From Yersinia rohdei ATCC 43380 (lineage in GTDB: Bacteria > Pseudomonadota > Gammaproteobacteria > Enterobacterales > Enterobacteriaceae), in NCBI RefSeq assembly GCF_000173775.1, contig NZ_ACCD01000003.1:124001-188000 (forward strand): 64,000 nt of DNA, written 5' to 3'. The position numbers and the translations under genes are program-made. Of this stretch, positions 7,875 to 20,983 are shown piece by piece. The stretch's first letter is position 1. Each line of letters starts with the position of its first letter. Below the pieces are notes generated by a model. That model saw nothing but the letters and a program-made list of their open reading frames with translations. It did no database searches and had not been told where the DNA came from.

Positions 7875-8924
7875 TCAGCGCGTTCTCGGGTCTAGCAGGC
7901 GAACCAGCAGATCCGTCACATTGTTAATCAAAATAAAGCACATTCCGAGCAGCAGAGTTCCGCCCATAATGGCCGTGGTGTCTCCGGCAAACAGCGCACT
8001 GGTGAGGTAGCGGCCAATGCCCGGCCAGGCAAAGACAGTTTCAGTTAACACCGCGCCTTCCAACATGCTGGTATACGCCAGCGCAATCACGGTCAGCAAA
8101 GTACCACGGATATTTGGCAGCACATGCATCAGCAAGATGCGCATCTCGCCCGCACCTTTGGCCCTTGCCAGTGTGATGTACTCTTTATTCAGCTCACTGA
8201 GGCAAGCGGATCGCGTCAGGCGGGTGATGCTGGCTAAGGCATAGTAAGAGAGCAGGGCAACCGGCAAGATTAAATGGGCGATGGCATTGGCAAAAGCACT
8301 GGCATCACCAGACAGCCAGGTATCTATCAGGGCAAAACCGGTTTTGGCTTCCACTGTATATTGATAGATATCATCAAGGCGGCCGGGGCCGGGGCTCCAT
8401 TGCAGGCGAGCATAAAACAGCAGCAGCATTAACAGGCCAAGCCAGAAGATGGGCACGGAATTACCCAGCAGAGTGATAAAACGGATGGTGGCGTCCAGCT
8501 TGCTGCCCGCCCAGCGGGCGCATAATAGACCAAGGATAACCCCCAGTGATGCGCCGATGATGAGCGATAATGTCGCCAACTCCAGTGTGGCAGGAAACAC
8601 GGTGAGCAAATCATGTAACACCGGCTGACCACTGGCACTGGCCAGACCTAAATCGCCGTGGGCAAGGCGCTCCAGATAATGCCAGAACTGTACCGGTAAT
8701 GGTTTGTCTAGCCCAAGTTGTTGTTTAACTTGCAGATAAGTGGCTTCACTGGCGTGGTCGCCCACAATTTGTAACACCCGGTCTACCGGCGACATTGCCG
8801 AGAGAAAAAAGGTGATAACCAGTAGGCCGAACAAGGTCAGGGCCAGGGTAAATAATCCCTGTAAAAAGCCCCAAAGACGACGCCGGGATTGAGTTCCCGG
8901 CGTATTATTTAATGCGACAGACAT
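7875..8924 (-). CDS. ABC transporter permease, DppB/NikB type
   Basis: A 349-residue permease. A hydrophobic N-terminal helix (about residues 22-44) is followed by a periplasmic region of the DppB kind (QQLGLDKPLPVQFWHYLERL). Several helices come next, along with the EAA-like coupling sequence ITLARAKGAGEMRILLMHVLPNI written here in part as ARAKGAGEMRILLMHVLPN. The C-terminal VRLLDPRTR is typical of the family. It is second in the operon, downstream of the binding protein gene, with a 128-base gap. Confidence 0.9.
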   Translation of the reverse strand: MSVALNNTPGTQSRRRLWGFLQGLFTLALTLFGLLVITFFLSAMSPVDRVLQIVGDHASEATYLQVKQQLGLDKPLPVQFWHYLERLAHGDLGLASASGQPVLHDLLTVFPATLELATLSLIIGASLGVILGLLCARWAGSKLDATIRFITLLGNSVPIFWLGLLMLLLFYARLQWSPGPGRLDDIYQYTVEAKTGFALIDTWLSGDASAFANAIAHLILPVALLSYYALASITRLTRSACLSELNKEYITLARAKGAGEMRILLMHVLPNIRGTLLTVIALAYTSMLEGAVLTETVFAWPGIGRYLTSALFAGDTTAIMGGTLLLGMCFILINNVTDLLVRLLDPRTR

Positions 8925-9052
8925 TGGCTAGCAACTCACTGTTTCATAATAAATTTATCAGCAAAAGCTATGCCCAAAGAGCTTGGAGTTGCAGGCAGTG
9001 AGTCAGCAAAGCCCGCCATACCCCCTGCAACCTCAAGTATCAAGGGCAAAGA

Positions 9053-10621
9053 CTACTTACTGACACGGTCATAGTAGACCATATCTGCATTCAGACCTTG
9101 TTGGTAACCTTTTACATTATCGCGCAGCACCACTTGTGCTTTGGCTTGATCGATAAAGATATAAGGCGAGTTCTGTTGCAGTTCTTGTTGTAGCTGGGTG
9201 TAGAGCGCAGTGCGCTTCGCGGGATCGGCCTCTGCCACTGCCGCCAATGTCTGTTTATTCAACTCTGGGATAACCCAGCCATTCAAACCGGCAACCGTGC
9301 TGCTCTTACCGTCATTATAGGCAAAGGCGCTGGCATTGGAGTGCGCGTCGAAATAATCAGGGATCCACAGGCGGATAGCCGACTGATGCTGCTTGGCGCG
9401 AACGCGACCATAAACCTGGCTGCCGGCGGCTGGCAGTAATACCAATTTCACCCCACCTTGTGCAAAGCTGGCTTGCAAGGATTGAGCAATGGTAATAAAT
9501 GGCGGTTTATTTTCTACATCCAGTGTCAGTGTCGGGTCTTTAATACCCGCTTTTGCCAGAATATCTTTGGCTTTAGCAGGGTCAAAGGTGAATGGATTGC
9601 TTTCCAGCGCACCCGGCAAACCGACCGGCAGGAAGCTTTGATGCACGAAATACTGGCCTTTCAGCAAGTCTTTGGTAATACCTTGATAATCAACTAAATA
9701 GCGGGCAGCCTGCCAAAACTCTGGTTTTTTCAACAGTGGGTTGGCGGGATTGGCGGTATTAAAGGCTAAATAGTTTTGTTCCGCCGAGGGGATCTCAACG
9801 ACTTTAACGCCAGCTTGTGTTTTCAGTGCCGCAGTTTGATCTGGCCCTAATTCACGGGCGATATCGGCATCACCTTGCTGAATCAGCAGGCGACGTGCAC
9901 TTGGATCTGGCACGTTTTTGATAATAATATTTTTAATCAGTGGCTTACTGCCAGGAGTTGTTGGGTTGGCATCCAACACTATGGCCTGATGCGGTTGATA
10001 AACCCGCATTTTGAATGGGCCGCTGCCAGCAGAATTCATCTTCAACCAAGCATTGCCATAATCGTCATCTTTAATGTTGGCGGTAACGGCTTTTTTATCC
10101 ACAATTGAGGCAATCGGTGTTGATAAAATATTCAGAGCAACTGCTGGGCTGACATCCGCACTCCAACTCAGTTGTACCGTATTGGCATCAATCTTCTTCA
10201 GATGTTGGTCGATATTACTCGGTTCCCAGCCCAATACGTTAAGAATAAAGGCGGGCGAGCGGTTCATTTTGACCGCGCGAGCATAAGAATAAATAACGTC
10301 ATCGGCTTGTACCGGATTACCGGAGGAAAACACGGCCTGTGGACGTAATTTTATCGTTAGAGTTTTGGCCGCTGCATCGCCTTGCCAGCTTTCCGCCAGA
10401 ATCGGTACGACTTTTTCCGGGTTATCACGATCGGCTTGTATCAGCCGCTGATAGAGACTTGGGACGGTCTGAATGCTCGACAGTTCATTACTTTCAGCCG
10501 GATCAAGGCTAACGATATCATCCAGGGATTGCACAACGACCAGAGTATCTGGAGGGGTTGCAGCCAGCGCACTGCCGGTTACTGCTGCCATAACCAAAAA
10601 TGACAGAATTTTAGCTTTCAT
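9053..10621 (-). CDS. Periplasmic substrate-binding protein, family 5 (peptide/nickel class)
   Basis: A 522-residue exported protein. The signal peptide MKAKILSFLVMAAVTGSALA ends near residue 20, and the mature part begins with TPPDTLVVVQSLDD and the family-5 pattern SLDPAESNELSS. ATG 10621 is chosen because GGGAG lies just upstream and the signal peptide starts there; an in-frame ATG at 10651 would add ten residues before the signal. It heads the operon and binds the imported ligand in the periplasm. Family 5 includes dipeptide, oligopeptide, nickel and opine binders, and the sequence does not decide between them. Confidence 0.88.
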   Translation of the reverse strand: MKAKILSFLVMAAVTGSALAATPPDTLVVVQSLDDIVSLDPAESNELSSIQTVPSLYQRLIQADRDNPEKVVPILAESWQGDAAAKTLTIKLRPQAVFSSGNPVQADDVIYSYARAVKMNRSPAFILNVLGWEPSNIDQHLKKIDANTVQLSWSADVSPAVALNILSTPIASIVDKKAVTANIKDDDYGNAWLKMNSAGSGPFKMRVYQPHQAIVLDANPTTPGSKPLIKNIIIKNVPDPSARRLLIQQGDADIARELGPDQTAALKTQAGVKVVEIPSAEQNYLAFNTANPANPLLKKPEFWQAARYLVDYQGITKDLLKGQYFVHQSFLPVGLPGALESNPFTFDPAKAKDILAKAGIKDPTLTLDVENKPPFITIAQSLQASFAQGGVKLVLLPAAGSQVYGRVRAKQHQSAIRLWIPDYFDAHSNASAFAYNDGKSSTVAGLNGWVIPELNKQTLAAVAEADPAKRTALYTQLQQELQQNSPYIFIDQAKAQVVLRDNVKGYQQGLNADMVYYDRVSK

Positions 10622-11384
<763 letters not shown>

Positions 11385-11419
11385 GCCATCTTGCTGGCGA
11401 GTTAGGGTTGATTTGTAAA

Positions 11420-11448
11420 ATAGCCGGTCAATGTGATTGATCGGCTCA
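11420..11448 (-). terminator. Possible terminator between convergent yjgK-like and argF genes
   Basis: A hairpin with 11-base arms (11422-11432 and 11436-11446, one mismatch) and a 3-base loop. On the minus strand it is followed by ATTTTAC, so it may end argF transcription 126 bases past the stop codon. Confidence 0.4.
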
Positions 11449-11571
11449 GACTGCTGATAAAGTTGATTAGAGGGGCAATAAGCTAACAGCATCAGCCGTC
11501 GGAGCGACCATTGGTGCAGTCGCCCCCGCTGATAATACTGTGTTGCTATCAACCTCATCGGCTTTATTATT

Positions 11572-12579
11572 TTATCCTTGGCTCAAGGTGGCCACCATCA
11601 CCGCTTTGATGGTGTGCAGGCGGTTTTCTGCTTGAGAAAATACAATACTGTGAGCCGATTCAAACACTTCGTTGGTCACTTCCATTCCGCCCGGTAAATC
11701 ATAAAGTTCCGCCATTTGCTTGCCGACAGTGGTTTGGTCATCGTGGAAGGCGGGCAGGCAATGCAGGAATTTAACCTGTGGGTTGCCAGTGAGTTTTACC
11801 ACATTCATATTGACCTGATAGGGTTTCAACAGCGCCACACGTTCCTGCCATACCTCTTTGGGTTCCCCCATTGAGACCCAAACATCGGTATACAGAAAAT
11901 CTGCCCCTTTGACACCCTCGGCGATATCTTCCGTTAACGTAATTTTACCACCGGTTTTTTGAGCTTGCGCCTGACAAGTTGCCACTAATGCGGCATCTGG
12001 CCAACATGCTTTTGGTGCCACCAGACGTAAATCCATGCCCACCAGCGCTGCGGCCTCCAACATGCTGTTGCCCATGTTATTACGCGCATCACCAAGGTAG
12101 GCAAATTTCATTTCACTCAATGGCTTACCTGGTAATTGCTCTTGCATGGTCAGCAAATCGGCCAGTAATTGGGTTGGATGGAACTCATTGGTTAACCCAT
12201 TCCAAACGGGCACACCGGCAAATTCTGCCAGTGTTTCAACCACCTGCTGACCATGACCGCGATATTGAATACCGTCATACATGCGCCCCAATACTCTGGC
12301 GGTATCTTTAATTGATTCTTTATGCCCGATTTGGCTCCCACCTGGGCCGAGGTAAGTCACACGCGCACCTTGATCATATGCGGCAACTTCGAAAGAGCAT
12401 CGAGTACGAGTCGAGTCTTTTTCGAAGATGAGCGCGATATTCTTACCTGCCAGTTTTTGCAACTCTTGGCCGGATTTCTTAGCTTGCTTCAGCTCTGCCG
12501 CCAGTTCCAGTAGGGCGGTAATCTCGGCGGGGGTAAAATCCAGTAACCTTAGAAAGTGACGTTTATAGAACTGACTCAT
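11572..12579 (-). CDS. argF: Ornithine carbamoyltransferase
   Basis: Makes citrulline from ornithine and carbamoyl phosphate in arginine biosynthesis, as a cytosolic homotrimer. From ATG 12579 the protein has 335 residues (E. coli ArgF/ArgI has 334). The carbamoyl-phosphate motif STRTR is at 56-60, and [11 protein letters not shown] and the ornithine-site motif [10 protein letters not shown] are present. Starts at 12594 and 12588 are also open, but [15 protein letters not shown] matches the E. coli N-terminus. Two ArgR boxes lie 95-133 bases upstream. Position opposite rraB corresponds to E. coli argI, so argI is an equally good name. Confidence 0.95.
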   Translation of the reverse strand: MSQFYKRHFLRLLDFTPAEITALLELAAELKQAKKSGQELQKLAGKNIALIFEKDSTRTRCSFEVAAYDQGARVTYLGPGGSQIGHKESIKDTARVLGRMYDGIQYRGHGQQVVETLAEFAGVPVWNGLTNEFHPTQLLADLLTMQEQLPGKPLSEMKFAYLGDARNNMGNSMLEAAALVGMDLRLVAPKACWPDAALVATCQAQAQKTGGKITLTEDIAEGVKGADFLYTDVWVSMGEPKEVWQERVALLKPYQVNMNVVKLTGNPQVKFLHCLPAFHDDQTTVGKQMAELYDLPGGMEVTNEVFESAHSIVFSQAENRLHTIKAVMVATLSQG

Positions 12580-12673
12580 AGTGCTCATCTCCATGTCCCC
12601 CGGGTACTTGTTGCCGCAGCACGATTAATCACCTGCCACTACACCAATTTCTGGAGGTTTAATTGAACTTCAA

Positions 12674-12712
12674 TATGAATTTATATTCAATTTATACGTA
12701 TAAATATTCAAT
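12674..12712. promoter_or_regulatory. Double ArgR box between argF and rraB
   Basis: Two 18-base ARG boxes, 12674-12691 (core TGAATTTATATTCA, a perfect palindrome) and 12695-12712 (weaker left arm, intact ATTCA right arm), are separated by exactly 3 bases. This is the arrangement bound by hexameric ArgR with arginine. The site should repress argF; rraB diverges from the same region. Confidence 0.85.
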
Positions 12713-12812
12713 TACAACCCCCATCAATAAATCTTTCTCGTTTGTAGTGGAGGCAACCGCGTGGGTGTGGGAAAATAGCCAGATACAAAGCCCATTGACT
12801 GAGGATAAAGGC

Positions 12813-13244
12813 ATGGCAAACCGCGAAAAACTGGACGAACAACGTGACGAAACTCGCCTGATCATCGAAGAACTGCTAGATGACGGCAGCGATCCGGATG
12901 CGCTATACACCATTGAACACCACCTTTCATCTGAGAAGTTCGAAGTGCTGGAAAAAGCCGCCGTCGAAGCTTTCAAGCTGGGTTATGAAGTAACAGATGC
13001 CGAAGAGCTGGAAATCGAAGACGGCTCTGTAGTGATGTGCTGTGATGTGATTAGCGAAGTCGCACTGAATGCAGAAGTGATTGATGCGCAAGTCGAACAG
13101 CTAATGGCACTGGCTGAAACCTGTGGCGTAAATTACGACGGCTGGGGCACCTACTATGAAGACCCTAACGGCGAAGATGAAGAAGACGGCGAATTCGACG
13201 ACGAAGAGTTGATTGATGAAGACGACGACGGTAAGCGCCACTAA
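12813..13244 (+). CDS. rraB: Ribonuclease E inhibitor RraB
   Basis: A small acidic protein that binds RNase E and modulates degradosome activity. From ATG 12813 it has 143 residues (E. coli 138), starting [17 protein letters not shown]. The centre contains [19 protein letters not shown], and the C-terminal tail is extremely acidic ([19 protein letters not shown]). The frame is open further upstream to 12663, but that extension overlaps the ArgR boxes and has no family counterpart. A small terminator follows. Confidence 0.93.
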   Translation: MANREKLDEQRDETRLIIEELLDDGSDPDALYTIEHHLSSEKFEVLEKAAVEAFKLGYEVTDAEELEIEDGSVVMCCDVISEVALNAEVIDAQVEQLMALAETCGVNYDGWGTYYEDPNGEDEEDGEFDDEELIDEDDDGKRH

Positions 13245-13285
13245 TTTGATGTTTTGAGCGTTAGCTTTATCGCGACTAAGCTCAT

Positions 13286-13308
13286 GCAGTAAAAGCGTGG
13301 GCTTTTTT
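13286..13308 (+). terminator. Probable rraB terminator
   Basis: A short AAAAGC...GCTTTT hairpin followed by a run of T, 45 bases past the rraB stop. Confidence 0.55.
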
Positions 13309-13334
13309 GTGCACTAAAGATAGCTTATGAGCGA

Positions 13335-14831
13335 TTAGAAATTAATACTGCGGGCAATATCTTTAAGTTTTATAAAATGTCGGCAGGTGAGATTTTTTTC
13401 GGTTTCCGCGAGTTGTTGCAGGAATAAGCTATTGAGTTTATCTAGCGTCGGGTGATCAAAACCATACCAAGTATCATACAGGTGTTCGACACTTTGCGGT
13501 GGACCAAAATACATGGAGAAGCAGAGTCTATTACGTAATGTATCGTCGAAATTAACTAATTGTCGGCGATTGAGCGGCGGAATGGATTTACTGGTGGGAG
13601 GCGGCACTCGGAGACGTAATGGGATAATATTTTGCTGATATTGGCCTAAAGCGCCATGATCGGCGGAATGAGCCACGGAGACATCCCAAATAAAGGAGGT
13701 CAACGCCCGGACGAAAATATCATCCTGAGTTATCTTTTGGGCGTTGGGAAAACCAGGCACCCAAGCGGCAATGGCATTGCTCCAATAAGCGACTATTGGA
13801 TCTGTTGGGGATATATGCCGTACTACGCCACTGACAAATTCGAATATCACGGCGTAATAAGCCAGTAAAAAATCTTCAAGGTCAGACCATATTTTTTCAG
13901 GATATAGCGGATATTTATATTCGGGATAACTGTCGTTTCCATTTATACCGCAAAAGGCATCTTTTAACTGACCAGGCCAGCCCATATCTTTATGAATTAC
14001 TGGGATATTTCCCCAACCAGGGAATGGGGTGTAAGGCAGGTATTGGTTATTATGACCAACTGAATAGGGGATAAGGGTTACGGCCTGATTGATGGCTAAC
14101 TGAATACAGGTATGGGGCGTAAGTAATTTATATAATATATGCTGAGTTGGCAAACTGGTTAGACTTATGGCACTAATGGCATCCATAGGGAAATGGAGTT
14201 GAGGGTGTTTACCTTGAACACAAAGCATTAAGATGCCTTGCAATACGAAATATTTTGCCAATTCCCAAGCCTCGCCGTCTTTTGGGCTCAAGATTAGATT
14301 GTTAATTTTTATTGCTAGTGGAATACCGGTGGTTTTGTTTATTCGTTTAAATATGGTCACCGTTGGGGCGGAGTAAATTCCATGTAATGGCAGAACTTTA
14401 TTCATGCTTAATGTATCTATTTTTAAATAGTAAGGTTCTCCACTTTTATTTCGTAGGTTATTTATATCTATAACATCAGAAAAATCTATAGCTTCTTGCT
14501 CAGTGATGCAATCAGTTAATAATTTGCTAAACATGCCAAAAAATATTTGATGAGAAAAATTTTCATCACTGGCTGGTTTTAGTCGCCAATCCCCCGCCAA
14601 CATTTTTAAAATTATTTTCACCCTACCAGATTTCAATGTTTTACTATAATGAGAAACGACTTTGATTCTAAAGTCATCTAATTGATCTTGTGGGACATTT
14701 TTAATAATCGGAGGCAACTCGGCGACGAGAGTGTTTATCATCGGCCAGGGGCCATTAGCGCCATATCGGTAATCAGATAAAGTATAACCGGGTGCTGGCC
14801 CAACCCATTTATCATAGCTTTGCACAGTCAT
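13335..14831 (-). CDS. Lipoxygenase-family protein with an altered iron site
   Basis: A 498-residue protein recognisable as a lipoxygenase catalytic domain. AWELAKYFV (188-196) is followed by HILYKLLTPHTCIQLAIN (231-248), matching the family HPIYKLLxPHxRxTxxIN block, and by IWDVSVAHSADHGALGQY (381-398), matching the WxxSxxHAAVNFGQY block. Lipoxygenases dioxygenate polyunsaturated fatty acids at a non-haem iron. By alignment the ligand positions read Cys204 (normally His), His209, His388 and His392 (Asn or His in the family), with C-terminal Phe498 where Ile is usual. No PLAT domain or clear signal peptide is seen. The gene stands alone in AT-richer sequence and may be acquired. Confidence 0.75.
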   Translation of the reverse strand: MTVQSYDKWVGPAPGYTLSDYRYGANGPWPMINTLVAELPPIIKNVPQDQLDDFRIKVVSHYSKTLKSGRVKIILKMLAGDWRLKPASDENFSHQIFFGMFSKLLTDCITEQEAIDFSDVIDINNLRNKSGEPYYLKIDTLSMNKVLPLHGIYSAPTVTIFKRINKTTGIPLAIKINNLILSPKDGEAWELAKYFVLQGILMLCVQGKHPQLHFPMDAISAISLTSLPTQHILYKLLTPHTCIQLAINQAVTLIPYSVGHNNQYLPYTPFPGWGNIPVIHKDMGWPGQLKDAFCGINGNDSYPEYKYPLYPEKIWSDLEDFLLAYYAVIFEFVSGVVRHISPTDPIVAYWSNAIAAWVPGFPNAQKITQDDIFVRALTSFIWDVSVAHSADHGALGQYQQNIIPLRLRVPPPTSKSIPPLNRRQLVNFDDTLRNRLCFSMYFGPPQSVEHLYDTWYGFDHPTLDKLNSLFLQQLAETEKNLTCRHFIKLKDIARSINF

Positions 14832-15029
14832 TATTGTTACCTAAATATTAAATTTAATAATAAGTATACGTGATTTTTTTTTATTTATTATTCATTTTTT
14901 TTGTTGGTTGTTAATTATTTAATGAATTTACTTATTTTATTTTACAACTATATTAAAATCATTAAAAATAAAATTAATATAAAAAATAGCACATAAAAAT
15001 GTTCTCTTAGAAGTGAAAATATAGAGGAA

Positions 15030-15533
15030 TTAAAGCGTTTTCAGCATGGTAACTTCACAATCCACATGGCCGGTATTTCCCATTGGGCCATCAATATGCT
15101 CAAAACCTAATCTTTCATATAAACCTACCGCACTGGTCAGGCTGGCAGTGGTTTCCAGATAGCAGCGGCCAAACCCTTGTTGACGGGCAAATTCTAGTGC
15201 CTGCAAGGCTAATTGTTTAGCTAGCCCTTTGCCGCGCAATACCGGTAGGAAATACATTTTCTGCAATTCACAGATATCCGCATCACCACCAGATAAAGGT
15301 GCCACGCCACCGCCGCCCGCGATATTGCCATTCACTTCAATTACCCAGTAAGCACTACGCGGCTGACTATACAGCTCATATAAACTTTCCAGATTGGGGT
15401 CAGACACGGTATAGCCCTTATCTGCGGTCAGGCCGAATTCAGCCGAAACATCCCGGATAACATTGGCGATAGCAAGATTGTCTACTGCAGTGATGGGGCG
15501 TACTAACAGGCGAATAGGTGTAGCTGTGGTCAT
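15030..15533 (-). CDS. yjgM: GNAT-family N-acetyltransferase, YjgM-like
   Basis: A 167-residue GNAT protein. The acetyl-CoA loop motif is [21 protein letters not shown] (residues about 94-114; key residues RGKGLA), and [13 protein letters not shown] forms the usual motif-B end. The acceptor is unknown. E. coli yjgM lies between rraB/argI and valS, as here, which supports the name; E. coli yjgN is missing and the lipoxygenase-like gene lies on the other side. It is downstream of valS, but a strong terminator separates them. Confidence 0.85.
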   Translation of the reverse strand: MTTATPIRLLVRPITAVDNLAIANVIRDVSAEFGLTADKGYTVSDPNLESLYELYSQPRSAYWVIEVNGNIAGGGGVAPLSGGDADICELQKMYFLPVLRGKGLAKQLALQALEFARQQGFGRCYLETTASLTSAVGLYERLGFEHIDGPMGNTGHVDCEVTMLKTL

Positions 15534-15611
15534 GGCGTATTACTCTATAAATCGAATGGTAATAACTTAGTAATAAACTGTAATACCACCGAATGACACT
15601 CAGAGGCAATG

Positions 15612-15652
15612 ATAAAAAACAGCGGGTATAATGAATATCCCGCTGTTTTTAC
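15612..15652 (-). terminator. valS terminator
   Basis: The arms AAAAACAGCGGG and CCCGCTGTTTTT form a 12-base stem around a 12-base loop, flanked by A and T tracts on both sides, just after the valS stop. It could act in both directions. Confidence 0.85.
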
Positions 15653-15671
15653 TTCACCGATGTCAGATTAA

Positions 15672-18569
15672 TTACAGCGCAGCAATAACTGCCTGCTGCT
15701 CAATTAATTTCTGTTTAGCTTCAGCACAGGTCGCCATTCTTTCGCGCTCTTTGGCAACTACGGCTTCTGGCGCGCGCGCCACAAAACCTTCGTTACTCAA
15801 TTTACTTTCGATGCGCTCAATCTCTGCTTCCAGCTTCGCAACTTCTTTTGCCAAGCGATCCAATTCAGTGGCTTTATCAATCAGACCGGCCATTGGGATC
15901 AATACTTCAGCACCTTCAACCAGTTTGGTCACAGATACCGGGCCTTTATCACCATCAGCTAGCAAGGTGAGAGAAGATAAGCGCGCCAGCGACTGGATGA
16001 AACTCTGGTTTTCCAGCACACGACGCTGAGCATCAGCATTGGCACCACGCAGCATTACGTCCAGCGGTTTACCCGGCGCGATGTTCATTTCCGCCCGAAT
16101 ATTACGCACGGCAATAATGGTTTGCTTGATCCATTCCAAATCACTCAGGGCTTTCTCATCGACCTGGTTGGCATCATATTCTGGGAAAGGCTGCAACATA
16201 ATGGTGTCCGCAGTAATGCCTTTCAGGGTTTTAACCCGCTGCCAGATAGTTTCAGTGATGTAAGGAATAATAGGATGAGCCAGACGCAGCAGCGCTTCGA
16301 GCACTTCTATCAGTGTGTGGCGAGTGCCGCGCAATTCAGCTTCTGAACCGGAGTTCATCACCGGTTTGGTCAGTTCCAGATACCAGTCACAGAATTGGTT
16401 CCAGGTGAATTCATACAAAATACCTGCTGCCAAATCGAAGCGATAGGTGTCCATTGCTTCACGGTAAGCTTTGATGGTCTGATTGAATTCAGCCAAGATC
16501 CAGCGGTCAGCCAGTGACAGCACCATTTCGCCGCCATGTTGCCCACAATCCTGCCCTTCGGTATTCATCAGTACAAAACGGCTGGCGTTCCATAGCTTGT
16601 TACAGAAGTTGCGATAACCTTCCAGGCGCTTCATGTCCCAGTTAATATCACGGCCAGTCGATGCCAGTGCGGCCAGTGTGAAGCGCAGGGCATCAGTACC
16701 GTGGGGTTCAATGCCGTTCGGGAACTGTTTCTCGGTGCGCTTGCGGATTTTATCGGCCAGCTGCGGCTGCATCATGTTACCGGTACGTTTTTCCAGCAAC
16801 TCTTCCAGCGAGATACCATCGACCATATCCAGTGGGTCGATAACGTTGCCTTTGGACTTGGACATTTTCTGCCCTTCGTCATCACGGATCAGGCCGGTCA
16901 TGTACACAGTTTTAAACGGCACTTGCGGCTTACCATTTTCATCTTTCATAAAGTGCATGGTCAGCATGATCATGCGGGCAATCCAGAAGAAAATAATGTC
17001 AAAGCCACTGACCACGACACTGGTCGGATGGAAAGTTTTCAGTGCTTCGGTCTGCTCAGGCCAGCCCAGAGTTGAGAACGTCCACAAACCTGATGAGAAC
17101 CAGGTATCCAGCACGTCTTCATCCTGACGTAAGGCCACATCTGCGCCCAGGTTATTTTCACGGCGCACTTCAGCTTCATCGCGACCGACGTACACTTTGC
17201 CGTCTTCGTCATACCAGGCCGGAATGCGGTGGCCCCACCACAATTGGCGAGAAATACACCAATCCTGAATGTCGCGCATCCACGAGTAATACATGTTTTC
17301 GTACTGTTTAGGGACGAATTGAATCTCGCCGTTTTCCACCGCTTCAATGGCGACTTTCGCCAGCGGGGCAGTGCGAACATACCATTGGTCGGTCAGCATA
17401 GGTTCAATAACCACGCCGCCACGGTCGCCATAAGGTACCGTCAGGTCGTGTGGTTTAACCTCTTCCAGCAGGCCGAGTTTATCAAATTCAGCCACGACAG
17501 CTTTACGAGCAGCAAAACGCTCCAGACCTTGGAACTGTGCTGGAATTGTGCCGCTGCATGCATCGGTGGCTTCACCATTGGTATCAAACACTTCGCCTTC
17601 TGCACGGATATCACCGTCGAAAGTCAAAATGTTTATCATTGGCAGGGCGTGGCGTTTACCGACTTCATAGTCATTAAAGTCATGGGCCGGGGTGATTTTC
17701 ACACAACCGGTGCCTTTTTCCATATCGGCGTGTTCATCACCGAGGATAGGAATGCGGCGACCCACCAGCGGCAGGATCACTTCTTTGCCGATCAGATCTT
17801 TGTAACGCGGATCTTCCGGATTCACTGCAACACCGGTATCGCCCAGCACGGTTTCTGGGCGAGTGGTCGCGACAACCAGGTAATCTTTCCCTTCAGCGGT
17901 CTTCGCGCCATCGGCCAGCGGGTAGCGCAGATGCCACATGGAGCCTTTCGATTCGCGGTTTTCTACTTCCAGATCAGAGATGGCGGTGCGCAGCTTCGGA
18001 TCCCAGTTCACCAGGCGTTTGCCACGGTAAATCAGATCTTCTTTATGTAAGCGGACAAAAACTTCTTTAACCGCGTTAGACAGGCCCTCGTCCATGGTGA
18101 AACGTTCGCGTTCCCAATCCACAGAGTTACCCAAGCGGCGCATCTGACGAGTAATGGTGCCGCCTGATTCGCCTTTCCATTCCCAAATTTTATCAATAAA
18201 TGCATCACGGCCGTAATCGTGGCGAGTTTTGCCTTCTTCTGCGGCAATCTTGCGCTCAACGACCATCTGGGTCGCGATACCGGCGTGGTCGGTACCCGCT
18301 TGCCACAAGGTGTTTTTACCTTGCATGCGCTGATAGCGAATCAACGTATCCATGATGGTTTGCTGGAAAGCATGGCCCATGTGCAAGCTGCCGGTCACAT
18401 TTGGCGGCGGGATCATGATGCAGTAGCTTTCTTTGCTGGTATCGCCGTTCGGCTTAAAATAACCCTGCTTTTCCCAGTGCTCATACAGCGGCTGCTCGAT
18501 TTCCTGTGGGCTATAGGTTTTATCGAGGGATGGCTCAGCTTTGTCGATATTAGAAGGTGTGTTTTCCAT
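15672..18569 (-). CDS. valS: Valyl-tRNA synthetase
   Basis: A class I aminoacyl-tRNA synthetase of 965 residues, charging tRNA-Val and editing misacylated threonine. The HIGH-class motif is [14 protein letters not shown] (residues about 53-66), the KMSKS motif is in [16 protein letters not shown] (about 553), and the C-terminal 70 residues form the usual coiled-coil tRNA-binding arm ([20 protein letters not shown]). It begins 14 bases after holC. pepA, holC and valS are in the same order as in E. coli. Confidence 0.98.
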   Translation of the reverse strand: MENTPSNIDKAEPSLDKTYSPQEIEQPLYEHWEKQGYFKPNGDTSKESYCIMIPPPNVTGSLHMGHAFQQTIMDTLIRYQRMQGKNTLWQAGTDHAGIATQMVVERKIAAEEGKTRHDYGRDAFIDKIWEWKGESGGTITRQMRRLGNSVDWERERFTMDEGLSNAVKEVFVRLHKEDLIYRGKRLVNWDPKLRTAISDLEVENRESKGSMWHLRYPLADGAKTAEGKDYLVVATTRPETVLGDTGVAVNPEDPRYKDLIGKEVILPLVGRRIPILGDEHADMEKGTGCVKITPAHDFNDYEVGKRHALPMINILTFDGDIRAEGEVFDTNGEATDACSGTIPAQFQGLERFAARKAVVAEFDKLGLLEEVKPHDLTVPYGDRGGVVIEPMLTDQWYVRTAPLAKVAIEAVENGEIQFVPKQYENMYYSWMRDIQDWCISRQLWWGHRIPAWYDEDGKVYVGRDEAEVRRENNLGADVALRQDEDVLDTWFSSGLWTFSTLGWPEQTEALKTFHPTSVVVSGFDIIFFWIARMIMLTMHFMKDENGKPQVPFKTVYMTGLIRDDEGQKMSKSKGNVIDPLDMVDGISLEELLEKRTGNMMQPQLADKIRKRTEKQFPNGIEPHGTDALRFTLAALASTGRDINWDMKRLEGYRNFCNKLWNASRFVLMNTEGQDCGQHGGEMVLSLADRWILAEFNQTIKAYREAMDTYRFDLAAGILYEFTWNQFCDWYLELTKPVMNSGSEAELRGTRHTLIEVLEALLRLAHPIIPYITETIWQRVKTLKGITADTIMLQPFPEYDANQVDEKALSDLEWIKQTIIAVRNIRAEMNIAPGKPLDVMLRGANADAQRRVLENQSFIQSLARLSSLTLLADGDKGPVSVTKLVEGAEVLIPMAGLIDKATELDRLAKEVAKLEAEIERIESKLSNEGFVARAPEAVVAKERERMATCAEAKQKLIEQQAVIAAL

Positions 18570-18582
18570 TTTCTTTTTTAGT

Positions 18583-19032
18583 TCAATTAGTTGGCGGCGT
18601 TGCCGTAGTCAAGTGGAAGCCGACGCTGCGATAAGACTTATATCGGTCGCGCGCCAACTGTTTCAAATTTTCTTCGTAAGGAACGAAGTCTACCACTTCA
18701 TGGAAAGCAGTGGCAAAAGCTGCGAACTCTGGCAGCAGGCTGATGAGCAAGTCACGGGGGGAATTGCCACGCCGTTCTGGCCATGCCAGTTCTACCGGCG
18801 CACCATATTTTGGCCCTTCACCGGCCAGATTATGTGGCACAAATCTTTCTGGGGCTCGCTGCCACAGGGCTTCATCCAGCCGTTGGGCCTGCTCCTGACT
18901 TTCACAGGCGATAAGCACCCGTTTGCCTGCCCGCCAACGTTCTGCTGCCACTTCACAGGCCAAGGCCTCATGAGCGCGCAGCTCACCGGCGGGCGTGTCG
19001 TGTTCGAGCAGATAGAAGGTGGCGTTTTTCAT
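18583..19032 (-). CDS. holC: DNA polymerase III chi subunit
   Basis: A 149-residue clamp-loader accessory subunit that links the psi subunit to single-strand binding protein. The N-terminus [12 protein letters not shown] and the central [20 protein letters not shown] are characteristic. Length compares with 147 residues in E. coli. It lies between pepA and valS on the same strand; an ERIC-like element fills the pepA-holC gap. Confidence 0.93.
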   Translation of the reverse strand: MKNATFYLLEHDTPAGELRAHEALACEVAAERWRAGKRVLIACESQEQAQRLDEALWQRAPERFVPHNLAGEGPKYGAPVELAWPERRGNSPRDLLISLLPEFAAFATAFHEVVDFVPYEENLKQLARDRYKSYRSVGFHLTTATPPTN

Positions 19033-19050
19033 AGGTTCTCTGCACTCTTC

Positions 19051-19178
19051 GTCCTTGAAGCCGCAGGGTTGTTAGCTGCTCTCGCTCACCCGAATCACTT
19101 ACTGATGTAAGTTCATCGGGATAAGTTCGTTTGCCGCCTACCTGCAACTCCAATGACTTTGAGTGTATATCCGATGGA
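19051..19178. repeat. ERIC-like element between pepA and holC
   Basis: About 127 bases. On the minus strand the central part reads cttacatcagtaagtgatt followed by cgggtgagcg-like sequence, matching the ERIC core. The ends cttcgtccttgaagccgcag and caatgactttgagtgtat are complementary in part. It serves as the best-preserved copy for comparing the others in this window. Confidence 0.85.
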
Positions 19179-19192
19179 AATAGAGTAAACGA

Positions 19193-20719
<1,527 letters not shown>

Positions 20720-20983
20720 TTAAAGACAAAGGCGGGAGCTAACGCTAGAATGTAGCACTCCGCAACGAACTCTCTCCGTTGTGTTAACGACCTGTGTTAA
20801 CCTTAACGGCATAAGTTGTTTTGTTTTGGCGACTATAAGCATGTTCCTATAGGACACCTAAACGCTAGATGTTGTAATACTATTTTAGCTGTGAAGGTTG
20901 CCATATGATGAGAATAAATGGCGGATTAACGATGAAACTATCGATTTTCCTGCAAAAAGACAAGTTTTCACAGGCGTATTAGC

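Noticed and set aside
5466-10621. Naming the ABC operon as the Yersinia nickel transporter ynt or as dpp
   Set aside because: The known ynt operon lies next to urease genes, which are absent here, and binding-protein specificity cannot be read from sequence alone.
12663-12812. Upstream extension of the rraB frame
   Set aside because: It overlaps the double ArgR box and the argF promoter region, and RraB proteins start at the [10 protein letters not shown] position.
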